The notes under the pieces: generated by a model | Seen by the model: only the letters and a program-made list of their open reading frames with translations | The model's database searches: none | What the model was told of the DNA's origin: nothing | Virus record (IMG/VR): IMGVR_UViG_3300027816_000293 | Span: 1-30,871 of that record | Source: a virus | Strand: one strand, 5' to 3' | DNA length: 30,871 nt | In this document: positions 5,843 through 14,630 of the stretch, piece by piece | Layout: each line of letters opens with the position of its first letter | How positions within the stretch are numbered: position 1 is the stretch's first letter | Made by a program: the position numbers and the translations under genes

Positions 5843-6021
5843 TGACAGATGAGACACCGATATTAACCCGAGAAGTTGAGCATTATGTGTATATTCGAAC
5901 GGGTAGGCGTGTAAAGATAGTTTTTAACGACCCTCAAAGTATAAGAAAGCATTTAATGTTACTTGGCGAAGCGTATGCGGTAGCTATGTACTACAATAAA
6001 CAAAATAAAACGTTTAAATAA
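5842..6021 (+). CDS. Small hypothetical protein (59 aa)
   Basis: A 59-residue protein of unknown function (MTDETPILTREVEHYVYIRTGRR...). It has a short beta-like front and an amphipathic helix near the end (IRKHLMLLGEAYAVAMYY). It starts at the last base of the terL stop (TAATG) and ends one base before the tail chaperone gene, so it belongs to the terminase-tail operon. In this position it could be a tail or connector accessory; nothing in the sequence fixes that. Confidence 0.6.
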   Translation: MTDETPILTREVEHYVYIRTGRRVKIVFNDPQSIRKHLMLLGEAYAVAMYYNKQNKTFK

Positions 6022-6022
6022 T

Positions 6023-6766
6023 ATGAAGTTAGAATTAGTCGTTCCAACGCAACTTAGTGAAATTCCATTAAAGCACTATCAAAAGTTTTTAGGTATTGCC
6101 GAAAACACGAATGATGAGATTTTCTTAGCAGAAAAAATGATTCAATGCTTTTGCGGTATCGAACTAAAAGAAATAGTTAAGATTCCATTTAAAGAAGTTG
6201 AAGCGTTAAGCATACATTTTGCTACAATGTTTCAGAAAAAAACGGAATTTAAAAACCGATTTACTTTGGCAGGTACTGAGTTTGGGTTTATACCGAACTT
6301 AGAAAACATGAGTTGGGGTGAATATATCGATTTAGAAGCGAATATAAGCGACGTAAAGACCTTTCATAAAGCGATGGCTGTAATGTATCGCCCGATAGTA
6401 GAAAAACACGGAGATAAGTATAAAATAGAGCCTTATGTTTCTTCTGCAAATTATGCCGAGGTTATGGAATACGCTCCTTTGGATATAGCATTAGCAGCAA
6501 AGGTTTTTTTTTACAATTTAGAGAACGAGTTATTGGAGGCTACCCTGTATTATTTGGAGAATCAGATAACGAAGGACAAGGAGATATCTCAGATTTTAGC
6601 GAAAGAACTCAATTTAACAAGCAATGGGGCTGGTATCAATCAATATATGCAGTCGCTAAGGGAGATATCACAAAATTTAACGAAGTCACCAAACTTCCAC
6701 TTGCAACAGCACTTACCTACCTTACTTTCGAAAAGCAAAGAACCGAAATTGAGCAACGTGAATTAA
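6023..6766 (+). CDS. Tail assembly chaperone, short form (G-like)
   Basis: A 247-residue protein. The N-terminal LVVPTQLSEIPLKHYQKFL and helical middle (AEKMIQCFCGIELKEIVKIPFKEVEAL) match tail chaperones of Bacteroidetes siphophages as I recall them. These proteins coat the tape measure before the tail tube grows. After residue 163 (6511) a second version is made by -1 frameshifting at a run of nine T (see next entries). The unshifted end continues for 85 residues (NGAGINQYMQSLREISQNLTK...), which also reads like real protein. The start carries AACGTTTA six bases ahead of the ATG, shared with three other structural genes. The tape measure is four genes further on, farther than usual. Confidence 0.75.
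   Translation: MKLELVVPTQLSEIPLKHYQKFLGIAENTNDEIFLAEKMIQCFCGIELKEIVKIPFKEVEALSIHFATMFQKKTEFKNRFTLAGTEFGFIPNLENMSWGEYIDLEANISDVKTFHKAMAVMYRPIVEKHGDKYKIEPYVSSANYAEVMEYAPLDIALAAKVFFYNLENELLEATLYYLENQITKDKEISQILAKELNLTSNGAGINQYMQSLREISQNLTKSPNFHLQQHLPTLLSKSKEPKLSNVN
6505..6511 (+). promoter_or_regulatory. Probable -1 frameshift slippery site (T TTT TTT)
   Basis: In the chaperone frame the codons are AAG GTT TTT TTT TAC, so T_TTT_TTT at 6505-6511 is a perfect slippery heptamer inside a run of nine T (6504-6512). The -1 frame is open from after the stop at 6421-6423 to 6789, and its translation past the site is protein-like. A +1 shift would meet TAG at 6519-6521 at once, so -1 is the direction. 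Confidence 0.75.
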
Positions 6767-6789
6767 AACGACAAATGAAAAGAACATGA
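6511..6789 (+). CDS. Tail assembly chaperone, frameshift extension (T-like)
   Basis: The -1 frame read after the slippery site: LQFRERVIGGYPVLFGESDN... then KQWGWYQSIYAVAKGDITKFNEVTKLPLATALTYLTFEKQ and a charged helix to TGA at 6787-6789. The WGWYQSIYxxAxGDxxKFxEVTKLPL stretch is of a kind I recall in C-terminal domains of Bacteroidetes tail chaperones that bind the tape measure. It has no good start of its own and lies wholly within the other frame for 256 bases, so it is best read as the T part of a G/GT fusion of about 255 residues. The next gene's ATG overlaps its stop (ATGA), not that of the short form, which supports it being translated. Confidence 0.75.
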   Translation, partial: LQFRERVIGGYPVLFGESDNEGQGDISDFSERTQFNKQWGWYQSIYAVAKGDITKFNEVTKLPLATALTYLTFEKQRTEIEQRELKRQMKRT

Positions 6790-7244
6790 GTTACTATGCA
6801 TTATTGAATATTATTAAAGCTGAGTTAGAGGCAACAAACTTAGTAAACACGGTTACGGAAGGGGACATTTTCCAGGTTGACCTTTCTAAGCAGACTATTT
6901 TTCCTTTGTCGCATATTATGATAAATAACGCTACGTTTGAAAACAATGTGATTCGTTATAATATTTCGATAATTGCTATGGACGTAGTGGATATATCAAA
7001 AGACGAAACAACTGATATTTTTATAGGCAACGATAACGAGCAGGACGTATTGAACACTCAGATAACAATGTTAAACCGTGTTTACGATAAACTTGTAAGA
7101 GGTAACTTTTTTACTAACTTAGGAATAATTGACGGCAACCCAACGTGTGAGCCATTTGTTGAGCGGTTTGAAAACAATTTAGCAGGCTGGACGATGACAT
7201 TTGATTATTTAGTAGGCAACGAAATGACGGTTTGTGATGGATAG
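6786..7244 (+). CDS. Tail terminator/completion-like protein
   Basis: A 152-residue protein (MSYYALLNIIKAELEATNLVNTVTEGDIFQVDLSKQTIFPL...). It has an amphipathic first helix, a central beta region with VIRYNISIIAMDVV, then a helix (VLNTQITMLNRVYDKL) and a final strand pair (GWTMTFDYLV). The layout, size and position next to an HK97-gp10-like gene fit a tail terminator or tail-completion protein, which caps the tail tube at the head end. That is inference from fold layout and neighbours. It overlaps both neighbours. Confidence 0.55.
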   Translation: MSYYALLNIIKAELEATNLVNTVTEGDIFQVDLSKQTIFPLSHIMINNATFENNVIRYNISIIAMDVVDISKDETTDIFIGNDNEQDVLNTQITMLNRVYDKLVRGNFFTNLGIIDGNPTCEPFVERFENNLAGWTMTFDYLVGNEMTVCDG

Positions 7245-7806
7245 GCAAGAAGTATTAAATAAGTTTGTACGCCACGTTGTTAGTCAAGCTAAAAAGAATT
7301 TAACGCAAAAAAATAAAAAGGCTTCAAGTAAACTTTATAATTCGATTAAAGGTGAAGCCAAGGCGTTCCCTAATTCAATAGGCATTTATTTTGAAATGGA
7401 GGAGTACGGGTTTTACCAAGACCAAGGGGTTAGAGGAGCAAATCCAAGTAACGTTTCAAAGAATGCAAAAATACGAGGGCAACAAGCTCCAAATAGTAGG
7501 TTTAAATTTGGTAGCGGCAGTCACTCAGGAACATGGAACACTTTTATGGGTAATTTAGAAAAGTGGGCTAAAAGAAAAAACATAAGACTACGAGATGAAA
7601 ACGGCAAGTTTAAAAAAGGAAACTACAAAACAATAGCGCAAGTAATCGGGCGTAATATTTATGCACGTGGTTTAAAACCTACTTTGTTTTTTACTAAGCC
7701 ATTTGAATCTGCATTTAAGAACCTGCCAGAGGATTTAGTAGAAGTATTTGGATTAGAAGCAGTAGAAATGTTTGATGACATATTAAAACAAAATTTAAAA
7801 AGATGA
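7237..7806 (+). CDS. HK97 gp10-like head-tail joining protein
   Basis: A 189-residue basic protein. The helix with VVSQAKKNLTQKNKKASSKLYNSIKGEAK, the YGFYQDQGVRGANPS stretch and a closing hydrophobic helix fit the HK97 gp10 family of neck proteins, which join head and tail. The ATG at 7237 is preferred over GTG at 7234. It overlaps the gene before by 8 bases and the next by ATGA. Phage capsids also use gp10-like proteins as tail-completion factors, so the exact position in the virion is open. Confidence 0.65.
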   Translation: MDRQEVLNKFVRHVVSQAKKNLTQKNKKASSKLYNSIKGEAKAFPNSIGIYFEMEEYGFYQDQGVRGANPSNVSKNAKIRGQQAPNSRFKFGSGSHSGTWNTFMGNLEKWAKRKNIRLRDENGKFKKGNYKTIAQVIGRNIYARGLKPTLFFTKPFESAFKNLPEDLVEVFGLEAVEMFDDILKQNLKR

Positions 7807-8873
7807 GTATATTCGCAAGGTCACCTTATATAGTTGAAATTTCGGAAGCCTTACAAACGGGTTCAAGGGTACGGTTATATATTTGGAATGGCACAGGTTC
7901 AGCACCAATAAACCCAACTTATACGTTAAGTAAATTGATACCTGCTTCAAACAACGTAAAGACGTATTATAATTTAAGCCCTTACATACGTGAATACCTA
8001 AGCTGGAATACAAGACAAGAAATTTACAATTCTTTTCCTGCAAGTAATACAAGTCAATGGTGTAACGTTAAAATACAAAAGTATAAATTAAGCGGTGGTA
8101 GTTATTATCAAGTAGGTAGTGATATTACTTTAAAAGCGTTTGACGGTTTCGGGTATTATGAACAAGGGTCAAACCCAAATTTAGTTTACGATATATTACA
8201 CGATGAAGGCACTTTCAATTATTATTACACAGGGTTAAGCCCAAACGTTTTTAGTAATAGAAGAGCAGGTCATATTATGGTACAAACAGCAACTTCTTAT
8301 AAAGCAAAATACACAAATTTAAACACGGGCGCAACGTTTACTCAGGCGCTTACAAATAATTCATTAATTGATGTTCCGAGAGTATATCAAACTTATTATT
8401 CAGCAGGAAACAAATTAGAAATATTAAACGATTTAGATGCTGTTTTATGGACTGCTAAATTTGTGCCTAAGCAAAATTGTAAATACGATGCTGTTTTATG
8501 CGACTTTGTAAATAAGTATGGGTGTTGGCAGCGTACATGGTTTTATGTAGCTTCAAATGATACGTTTAGTATTGAAAACACGGAATACAATTTGATGCAG
8601 TCAACGTTTCCTAACTACAATACTTTGGAAGGTCAAAGAAAAGTATTTAATACAACGGCAAAGAAATCAATTAAAGTAAATACCGATTGGGTTGATGAAA
8701 GCTACAAAGACTTACTTAAACAACTTATGGCAAGTGAACGAATATTAATTAATAGTTTGCCTGTAAAACTTAACACGAAGTCAACGGAGCTATTCAAATC
8801 CATAAACACGAAAACAATTAATTACCAATTAGAATTTGATTTTGCGTTCAATGCTATTAACAACGTTATATGA
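7803..8873 (+). CDS. Probable tail-tip structural protein (356 aa)
   Basis: A 356-residue, beta-rich protein starting SIFARSPYIVEI and full of Tyr, Asn and Ser strands, with several cysteines and a WFYV segment. It lies between the neck-type gene and the large tail protein, overlapping both by four bases. Similar proteins in this place in Bacteroidetes siphophages are virion components; a distal-tail (Dit-like) role is my guess from gene order only. The sequence shows no enzyme motif and no membrane segment. Confidence 0.55.
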   Translation: MSIFARSPYIVEISEALQTGSRVRLYIWNGTGSAPINPTYTLSKLIPASNNVKTYYNLSPYIREYLSWNTRQEIYNSFPASNTSQWCNVKIQKYKLSGGSYYQVGSDITLKAFDGFGYYEQGSNPNLVYDILHDEGTFNYYYTGLSPNVFSNRRAGHIMVQTATSYKAKYTNLNTGATFTQALTNNSLIDVPRVYQTYYSAGNKLEILNDLDAVLWTAKFVPKQNCKYDAVLCDFVNKYGCWQRTWFYVASNDTFSIENTEYNLMQSTFPNYNTLEGQRKVFNTTAKKSIKVNTDWVDESYKDLLKQLMASERILINSLPVKLNTKSTELFKSINTKTINYQLEFDFAFNAINNVI

Positions 8874-11203
8874 GACAAGTACAAGTTTATATTGAAGGTC
8901 ATAAACTCGAATTATTTGAAGACGAGCAAATTCAGGTTAATTCAAGTGTTCAAAATATTAACGACATTTCAAAAGTATTTACCGACTTTTCTCAATCGTT
9001 TACCGTTCCTGCTTCAACCGTAAATAATAAGATATTTCAACACTTCTATCAATCGGACGTAGATTCAACTATTGACCATAACATACGTAGAAACGCACTT
9101 ATTGAAATCGATTTAACGACATTTAGACGTGGCAAAATACAAATCGAAAAGGCGAATATAAAAAATAATCATGCAGAAAATTATCAAATAACATTCTATG
9201 GAGAAATACGAACGTTAAAAGATGCATTTGGTGAAGATAAAATAAACCAACTGGATTTAACAAGTTTAGAATTTGCTTATACTGCTACAAACATTTACAA
9301 CCGAATAACGGATTTAGCAACGGACTTCGATGTTAGATATCCTTTAATTGCAAATGATAGGTTATGGGCTTATCAAAGTTCAGGTGAAGATGTAACAAAC
9401 AATGCTCATGCTATTCGTTTTGATGAGTTATTCCCAGCAGTTAAAGTAAGTAAGTTATTTGAAGCTATTGAAGCGCAGTATGGATTAACTTTTCAAGGTA
9501 CGTTTTTAAGTGACCCAAGATTTACAAACGTGTTTTTGTATGGTAAAAATACAATTGAATATCAATTCTTAACTGAAACATCGGATATTCTTTTAGACCA
9601 AGTAATAGCAACCTTAATTGAAGACCCTAACTTACCAAATCCAGGCGATTTAACATATGTAAATATTTATGAAGACAAAATAAATATAATCGAAGCAACA
9701 GGAGCAATAAACCATATAATAACATTTGACGTTCAAAACGTTTCAGCGGTTGGTACATTTTACATTGAGGTTTACCAAAATGGAAATTATTTTCAAACAT
9801 TACAAGGCGATAGTAGTGCTGTAATTGGGTTTGTATCAATACAAAATACTTCGGGTTTAAATACTTCATTGACTTTTAAAATGAAGGCGACAAACACAAT
9901 GAACGTTGATATACTATTAACATATCAAATTCAAGGTTTTAATGGCTTAACAAATTACGCTCAAATAAGTACCGTTCAAACATCATTGACTGGCAACGTA
10001 AGTTTAAATAATACTTTGCCCGATATTAAAGTGTCTGACTTCTTTTCAGGGGTTTTAAAGGAGTTTAATATGACTTGCGTAGGTATAGAAAAAGACGTAT
10101 TCGAAATCCTACCTTTGGACGAGTGGTATCAACAAGGAGCAATAGTTGATATAACTCCATATACCGACATTGATTCAATCGATATTGAAAGAATTAAATT
10201 GTATAAAAAGATAGCCTTTAAATATCAGCAATCTGAAAGTTTTGTAAATAGGCAGTTTTTTAAATTAACAAATAGCGAGTACGGAAACACGGAATATCAA
10301 TTTGCTTATGACGGTGACGAGTACAATATTGAAGTACCTTTTGAAAACTTGTTATTTACACGTGCTGAGAAAACTGGCGACCCAACAAGATATGCAATTT
10401 TTGGTTATTGCTTAAACGAAAACTACCAAGCTTACACCCCTAAGCCTATTTTGCTTTATTTGTACGGTCAAAGTAATAGTTTAAGCGCGCACCCTATAAA
10501 GTTTTATAACGGAATGGGGCATGATAATATAACTTCCTTTGCTCAGTTCGGTCAAGATTTAACATATATAAACACGAAATACAGTTTAAATTTTGGAGCT
10601 GAAAATTCAGTAATTCATTTAGAAACTATACAACAAGGTTTATATGCTGAGTATTACTTTTCGTATTTAGTTAATTTATTCAATCTTAAAAATAGATTAG
10701 TTCACGTAAAAACGAATTTACCTATTTCACTTTTAACAAGCCTTCAACTAAACGATAGGTTAATAATAAGAGATAAGCGTTATATTATTAACGAAATGAA
10801 ATCTAATCTAACAACAGGCGAAGTTAATTTCAGCTTGTATTTAGATTTCCGACCTATGAAACGAAGTCGTAAACCTATTGTTATAAGCAATTCCGCTCAA
10901 ACAATTGGTGTAGCTGTAAACTTAGTTAACAAAGCTGATAAAGCGGATATAACAACGACTGCCGCAGGTGTTACAATTTCACCAAATCAAATATTTCAAA
11001 GTCAATTTGTAGATGTTACAGTTGGAGCAAATGCGGATTCAGTACAATATATATTAGCTGAAAACGGCGACTTTTTAATAACGGAAGAGTTCCAAAATTA
11101 CATTACTGAAAATTCAACGGTTAAAGTAATTACTTTGGATGTACAAAACACGTTAACAGACGGAAGTACAGTTGACCAAATAATAGAAATATTACAACAA
11201 TGA
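8870..11203 (+). CDS. Large tail-associated protein, baseplate-hub-like
   Basis: A 777-residue protein, the largest here. The N-terminal part (VQVYIEGHKLELFEDEQIQVNSSVQNINDISKVFTDFSQSFTVPAS) is typical of a Bacteroidetes tail protein class I recall. A middle segment (about residues 190-420) carries long beta stretches that look like carbohydrate-binding or Ig-like folds. The segment LQLNDRLIIRDKRYIINEMKSNLTTGEVNFSLYLDF near residue 630 is the pattern of a hub domain that closes the tail tube. The last 120 residues form beta repeats (ADKADITTTAAGVTISPN). It probably forms the tail tip under the tape measure and may help bind the host. Hub function is inferred. Confidence 0.6.
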   Translation: MRQVQVYIEGHKLELFEDEQIQVNSSVQNINDISKVFTDFSQSFTVPASTVNNKIFQHFYQSDVDSTIDHNIRRNALIEIDLTTFRRGKIQIEKANIKNNHAENYQITFYGEIRTLKDAFGEDKINQLDLTSLEFAYTATNIYNRITDLATDFDVRYPLIANDRLWAYQSSGEDVTNNAHAIRFDELFPAVKVSKLFEAIEAQYGLTFQGTFLSDPRFTNVFLYGKNTIEYQFLTETSDILLDQVIATLIEDPNLPNPGDLTYVNIYEDKINIIEATGAINHIITFDVQNVSAVGTFYIEVYQNGNYFQTLQGDSSAVIGFVSIQNTSGLNTSLTFKMKATNTMNVDILLTYQIQGFNGLTNYAQISTVQTSLTGNVSLNNTLPDIKVSDFFSGVLKEFNMTCVGIEKDVFEILPLDEWYQQGAIVDITPYTDIDSIDIERIKLYKKIAFKYQQSESFVNRQFFKLTNSEYGNTEYQFAYDGDEYNIEVPFENLLFTRAEKTGDPTRYAIFGYCLNENYQAYTPKPILLYLYGQSNSLSAHPIKFYNGMGHDNITSFAQFGQDLTYINTKYSLNFGAENSVIHLETIQQGLYAEYYFSYLVNLFNLKNRLVHVKTNLPISLLTSLQLNDRLIIRDKRYIINEMKSNLTTGEVNFSLYLDFRPMKRSRKPIVISNSAQTIGVAVNLVNKADKADITTTAAGVTISPNQIFQSQFVDVTVGANADSVQYILAENGDFLITEEFQNYITENSTVKVITLDVQNTLTDGSTVDQIIEILQQ

Positions 11204-11370
11204 TAAAAGAAATAATTAATATGCTAAAACTAAGCGAACATGTTGGGGTTAGCGAAAACATTGAAATAGCCAAAGGAAAACACGAGTTAAAAGATTCGGT
11301 TAGGGATATTTGGAAACAATCATTTAGAGAATTTAAAGTAAAGCGCAATGGCAGAAAAAAGGGTAATTGA
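11200..11370 (+). CDS. Small basic protein before the tape measure (56 aa)
   Basis: A 56-residue frame that starts by ATGA overlap with the tail-tip gene and runs 23 bases into the tape measure gene in another frame. It has a helical start (MIKEIINMLKLSEHVGVSENI) and a very basic end (KVKRNGRKKGN). Its position and coupling suggest translation. No domain is recognisable. Confidence 0.5.
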   Translation: MIKEIINMLKLSEHVGVSENIEIAKGKHELKDSVRDIWKQSFREFKVKRNGRKKGN

Positions 11371-13429
11371 GTTAGAAATACAAGACAATAGTAAAACACT
11401 TAAACAACAGTACAAAGAAGCGGTTGTTGAATTACAACGTGTTGCAGCTGCCTATGGTGAAACGTCGCAACAAGCAGCAGAAGCAGCAAGAAAAGCAGCA
11501 GGTTTAAAAGACCAAATCGAAGATACAAACGATTTACTTTCCACCTATAAAGGAGAAGGTACATTTATAGCAATGGGTAAGGCTATGACTGCTGTCGCAA
11601 GTGGATTTAGTGCAATTGAAGGGGGTCTTGGTTTAGTAGGAGTAGAATCCGAAAAGCTACAAGAAACAATGCTTCGTGTTCAATCTGCTATGGCTTTGGC
11701 TCAAGGTCTTGAAGGATTGGAAGATGCTGGGCGAGCATTTTCAGCATTACAAGGAAAAGTTGGTAATATGGTTACTAAAGCAGTTGCTGGATTTAAAGCC
11801 ATGACTGGAGCAAGTAAAGCATTTTTATTAACTGGTATTGGATTATTAATTGCAGCAGTTGGTATACTAATTGCTAATATGGATAAATTGCAAGATGTTT
11901 TTTCTACTACATTAGGTAAAGCAAAAGAATTTGAAAAGACAACAAGTGAACAAGCCGAAACAGCACGTAGAGCAGTTGAAAATTTTGCTGAATACGAACG
12001 AACGTTGAAAAGATTAGGGTATACAGAAGATGAGATTAATACTAAAAGGAAAAAAAGATTTAAAGATGCAATAGAACGCACCAAGGCAGAAATCGAAGCA
12101 AGTAAAAAAGTATACGAAGAGCAATTAAAAAATCTTAAAACAGTTAATACTTTTGATAAACTCGGGTTGAATGCTACGGGTAGAATGCTATTTGGAGATG
12201 AAGAAACTGCAAAAGATCAACGTAAAAAAGTATCTGAATTAAGAGATCAATTAGCAAAATTAAAAAATGATGAATTTCAATTTGAAGAAGATATAAAAGC
12301 TAAAAAGAAACAAGCTGCGGAAGAAGAAAAACAAAGACAACAAGAATTAATTGATAAAGAGAAAGAAAAAAGAAAAGCTATTCAAGATAGAATTAACGAT
12401 GAACTTGCGCAAATAAAACAAAATAATAAACAAGCATTAGCAGAAAATCAAGCTCGATTAAGAACTGAACAAGAAAACGAAGAATTTGCAGTTAATGAAA
12501 AATATAACGCACAAATAGCACTTGCTAAAAAATACGGAAAAGATACAACCCAACTTGAATTAGCACAGGCAAATGAAATTAACGAAATACGTTTAAAATA
12601 TCAACAAGAAGAATATGCAAAGGCAGAAGAATTAAGGCAAAAAGAACTTGCTGCAATTAAAGAAGCAAATCGTTTAAAGATTGAAGCTGAAAATGAGTTT
12701 CAATCTAAAATTGAAGAAATAGACGAAGCTAATTTTCAAGCTCGTTTACAAAAGTCAATGACCGAAGACGAGTATGCATTGGAGTTAGTACGTCAAAAAT
12801 ACTTTGCACTTGAGGAAGCGGCAAAAGGCAACGCAGAACAATTAGCAATTATTGAAGCTGCAAAAGCCTTAGAGATTGAAGCTATTGATAAAAAAAGCAA
12901 AGAAAAACAAATAGCAGCGGAAAACGAACTTAGACAAAAACGATTACAATTAGCAGGGCAAGCATTTACGGCGATAGGCGATATTATTGGTTCATTTACA
13001 GCTAAAAATGATAAAGACGCACGCAAACAATTTGAAATACAAAAGGCTTTTAATTTAGCCGCTGCGGTTACGAACACGGCAATGGCGGTTACGGGTGCTT
13101 TAACAGCAGGTGGTAACCCTATTAAATTAGCAACTGGAACACAATTTGTAGAAGCAGGAATTGCTGCTGCTGTTGGTGCTGCTAATATTATAAAAATCGC
13201 ATCTTCTAAATTTGGCAGTGGTGCTTCGGGCGGTAGTGGTGGTGGTTCTCCTGCTGGTGGAGGTGGTGGTGGAATGGTTCAATCGCCTAATTTTAGTATT
13301 ATAGGAAGTTCGGGAGTTAATCAATTAGCACAATTACAACAACAGCCAGTACAAGCTTATGTAGTTAGCGGTGAAGTAACAAGCCAACAAGCCTTAGATA
13401 GAAATAGGCTACAAAATGCAACATTATAA
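11348..13429 (+). CDS. Tape measure protein
   Basis: A 693-residue protein that sets tail length and is ejected with the DNA. Features in order: an Ala/Gln-rich coiled coil (residues 15-60), a Gly/Ala helical region, a hydrophobic membrane-type helix at about 158-177 (AFLLTGIGLLIAAVGILIANM), and a very long charged coiled coil (about 195-560) rich in Lys, Glu and Gln. A second Ala-rich hydrophobic stretch (AAAVTNTAMAVTGALTAGG) follows, then a glycine-rich linker (GSGASGGSGGGSPAGGGGGG) and a short tail. At about 0.15 nm per residue this would suggest a tail of roughly 100 nm, so a siphophage is likely. The start overlaps the preceding small gene. Confidence 0.88.
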   Translation: MAEKRVIELEIQDNSKTLKQQYKEAVVELQRVAAAYGETSQQAAEAARKAAGLKDQIEDTNDLLSTYKGEGTFIAMGKAMTAVASGFSAIEGGLGLVGVESEKLQETMLRVQSAMALAQGLEGLEDAGRAFSALQGKVGNMVTKAVAGFKAMTGASKAFLLTGIGLLIAAVGILIANMDKLQDVFSTTLGKAKEFEKTTSEQAETARRAVENFAEYERTLKRLGYTEDEINTKRKKRFKDAIERTKAEIEASKKVYEEQLKNLKTVNTFDKLGLNATGRMLFGDEETAKDQRKKVSELRDQLAKLKNDEFQFEEDIKAKKKQAAEEEKQRQQELIDKEKEKRKAIQDRINDELAQIKQNNKQALAENQARLRTEQENEEFAVNEKYNAQIALAKKYGKDTTQLELAQANEINEIRLKYQQEEYAKAEELRQKELAAIKEANRLKIEAENEFQSKIEEIDEANFQARLQKSMTEDEYALELVRQKYFALEEAAKGNAEQLAIIEAAKALEIEAIDKKSKEKQIAAENELRQKRLQLAGQAFTAIGDIIGSFTAKNDKDARKQFEIQKAFNLAAAVTNTAMAVTGALTAGGNPIKLATGTQFVEAGIAAAVGAANIIKIASSKFGSGASGGSGGGSPAGGGGGGMVQSPNFSIIGSSGVNQLAQLQQQPVQAYVVSGEVTSQQALDRNRLQNATL

Positions 13430-13441
13430 CGTTTAAAGAAT

Positions 13442-14026
13442 ATGGAAAAGCCAAAAATAATCGAGTTAATAATTGACGAGAACGATTTACAAACAGGAAT
13501 CCACGCAGTATCGGTAGTTCATTCACCTGCAATTGAGGAAAACTTTATAGCCCTTTCAAAACACGAAATAGAACTTAAAGAAGTTGACGCTGAAAAAAAA
13601 ATCTTAATGGGTGCTGCCTTAGTTCCTAACAAACAAATTTTAAGAGCGGATAAAGACGGAAACGGATATTACATTTATTTCAGCGAGGGCACTATTAAAA
13701 AGGCTTCTGAGTTGTTCTTAATGCGTTCTAATCAAAACAACGCTACTTTAGAACACAAAGAAAAGTTAAACGGAATGAGTGTTGTTGAAAGTTGGGTAAT
13801 TGATAATCCTAAAATGGATAAATCTAAAGAGTACGGTTTTAACCTACCTAAAGGAACTTGGATGATTTCAATGAAAGTAAACAACGAAGATATTTGGAAC
13901 GATGTTAAAGCAGGCAAGGTAAAAGGCTTTTCAATAGAGGGTTACTTCGCTGATAAATACGAAATGAGCCAAGAGAAAGTCGAAAAACAAGAAATAATTA
14001 ATAAACTAAAAGAATTACTAAAATGA
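13442..14026 (+). CDS. Prohead protease, XkdF-like
   Basis: A 194-residue protease that would cut scaffold and capsid precursors during head maturation. It follows the XkdF pattern: DLQTGIHAVSVVHSPAIEENFIAL near the start, ILMGAALVPNKQILR, then LEHKEKLNGMSVVESWVIDNPKMDKSKEYGF and WMISMKVNNEDIW, ending VKGFSIEGYF. Likely catalytic residues are His105 and Ser164, by analogy with the family. AACGTTTA lies six bases before the ATG. It overlaps the next gene by ATGA and opens the head module, which lies downstream of the tail genes. Confidence 0.8.
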   Translation: MEKPKIIELIIDENDLQTGIHAVSVVHSPAIEENFIALSKHEIELKEVDAEKKILMGAALVPNKQILRADKDGNGYYIYFSEGTIKKASELFLMRSNQNNATLEHKEKLNGMSVVESWVIDNPKMDKSKEYGFNLPKGTWMISMKVNNEDIWNDVKAGKVKGFSIEGYFADKYEMSQEKVEKQEIINKLKELLK

Positions 14027-14379
14027 ACAAGTTAAACAGCATATTTAAAAAAGTAGCGGAATTAGAAAAAAACGCAAACGAGGTTAAGTTATCAAAAGTA
14101 CAAGTTGAATTAGGCTTATTGCAAGATATTGAAAAAGAATTAATAACGGCAAATGCAGGGGCAATAAAAGCGATTGATTTAGCAAACGCAGCTAAAAAAC
14201 CTGCTGAAACTGCATTAAATGCAAATAAAGAATTGCTTGTTAAATTTCAAAATTTTGTTAAGCAAATGAAAGATTTAGGTATAGAAAGCCCACAAAGAGA
14301 AGTGGAAAATGGAATAGTTCGAATAAAAGAAAATATAAAGGCTATTGAAAACCTTATAGGAAATTTAGCTAAAATTTAA
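14023..14379 (+). CDS. Coiled-coil protein (118 aa), head module
   Basis: A 118-residue, almost wholly helical protein of unknown function, with heptad-like Leu/Ile/Ala spacing through residues 5-115 and no cysteine or Trp. Together with the coiled-coil gene at 14631 it brackets a small cysteine-rich gene. Both could help assemble the prohead with the scaffold-like protein at 15000, but that is only position-based. Confidence 0.65.
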   Translation: MNKLNSIFKKVAELEKNANEVKLSKVQVELGLLQDIEKELITANAGAIKAIDLANAAKKPAETALNANKELLVKFQNFVKQMKDLGIESPQREVENGIVRIKENIKAIENLIGNLAKI

Positions 14380-14390
14380 AATAAATTAAA

Positions 14391-14591
14391 ATGGCAGAAA
14401 GAACAGTTAGCAAAGCAAGTCCAAAAGGCGGCAGACGTGGTTGCCTATGTGAAGACGGAACTTATAACAAAAAATGTTGTGACGGAAGTTTACACGCTCA
14501 AGGAATAGGTAAAACAGCGAGTGTAACACCTCAAAATGTAACGGCAACGGAAAACAACGGAGTAAGGGTTACAATACGTCAAAACGGATAA
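14391..14591 (+). CDS. Small cysteine-rich protein (CLC...KCC type)
   Basis: A 66-residue protein. Residues 7-44 carry the pattern SPKGGRRGCLCEDGTYNKKCCDGSLHAQGIG, which I recall as a recurring short protein in the head region of Bacteroidetes phages and prophages. Four cysteines in CxC...CC may bind a metal ion or form disulphides. The second half is Thr/Val-rich and beta-like. Its function is unknown; a minor virion component is plausible. Confidence 0.7.
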   Translation: MAERTVSKASPKGGRRGCLCEDGTYNKKCCDGSLHAQGIGKTASVTPQNVTATENNGVRVTIRQNG

Positions 14592-14630
14592 AAAAGGTAA
14601 CAGAATAATAATTTAAAACGTTTAAGAAAT

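Noticed and set aside
11701-12084. 127-codon minus-strand frame inside the tape measure gene
   Set aside because: Typical shadow of an Ala/Lys-rich coiled-coil gene; no protein-like pattern.
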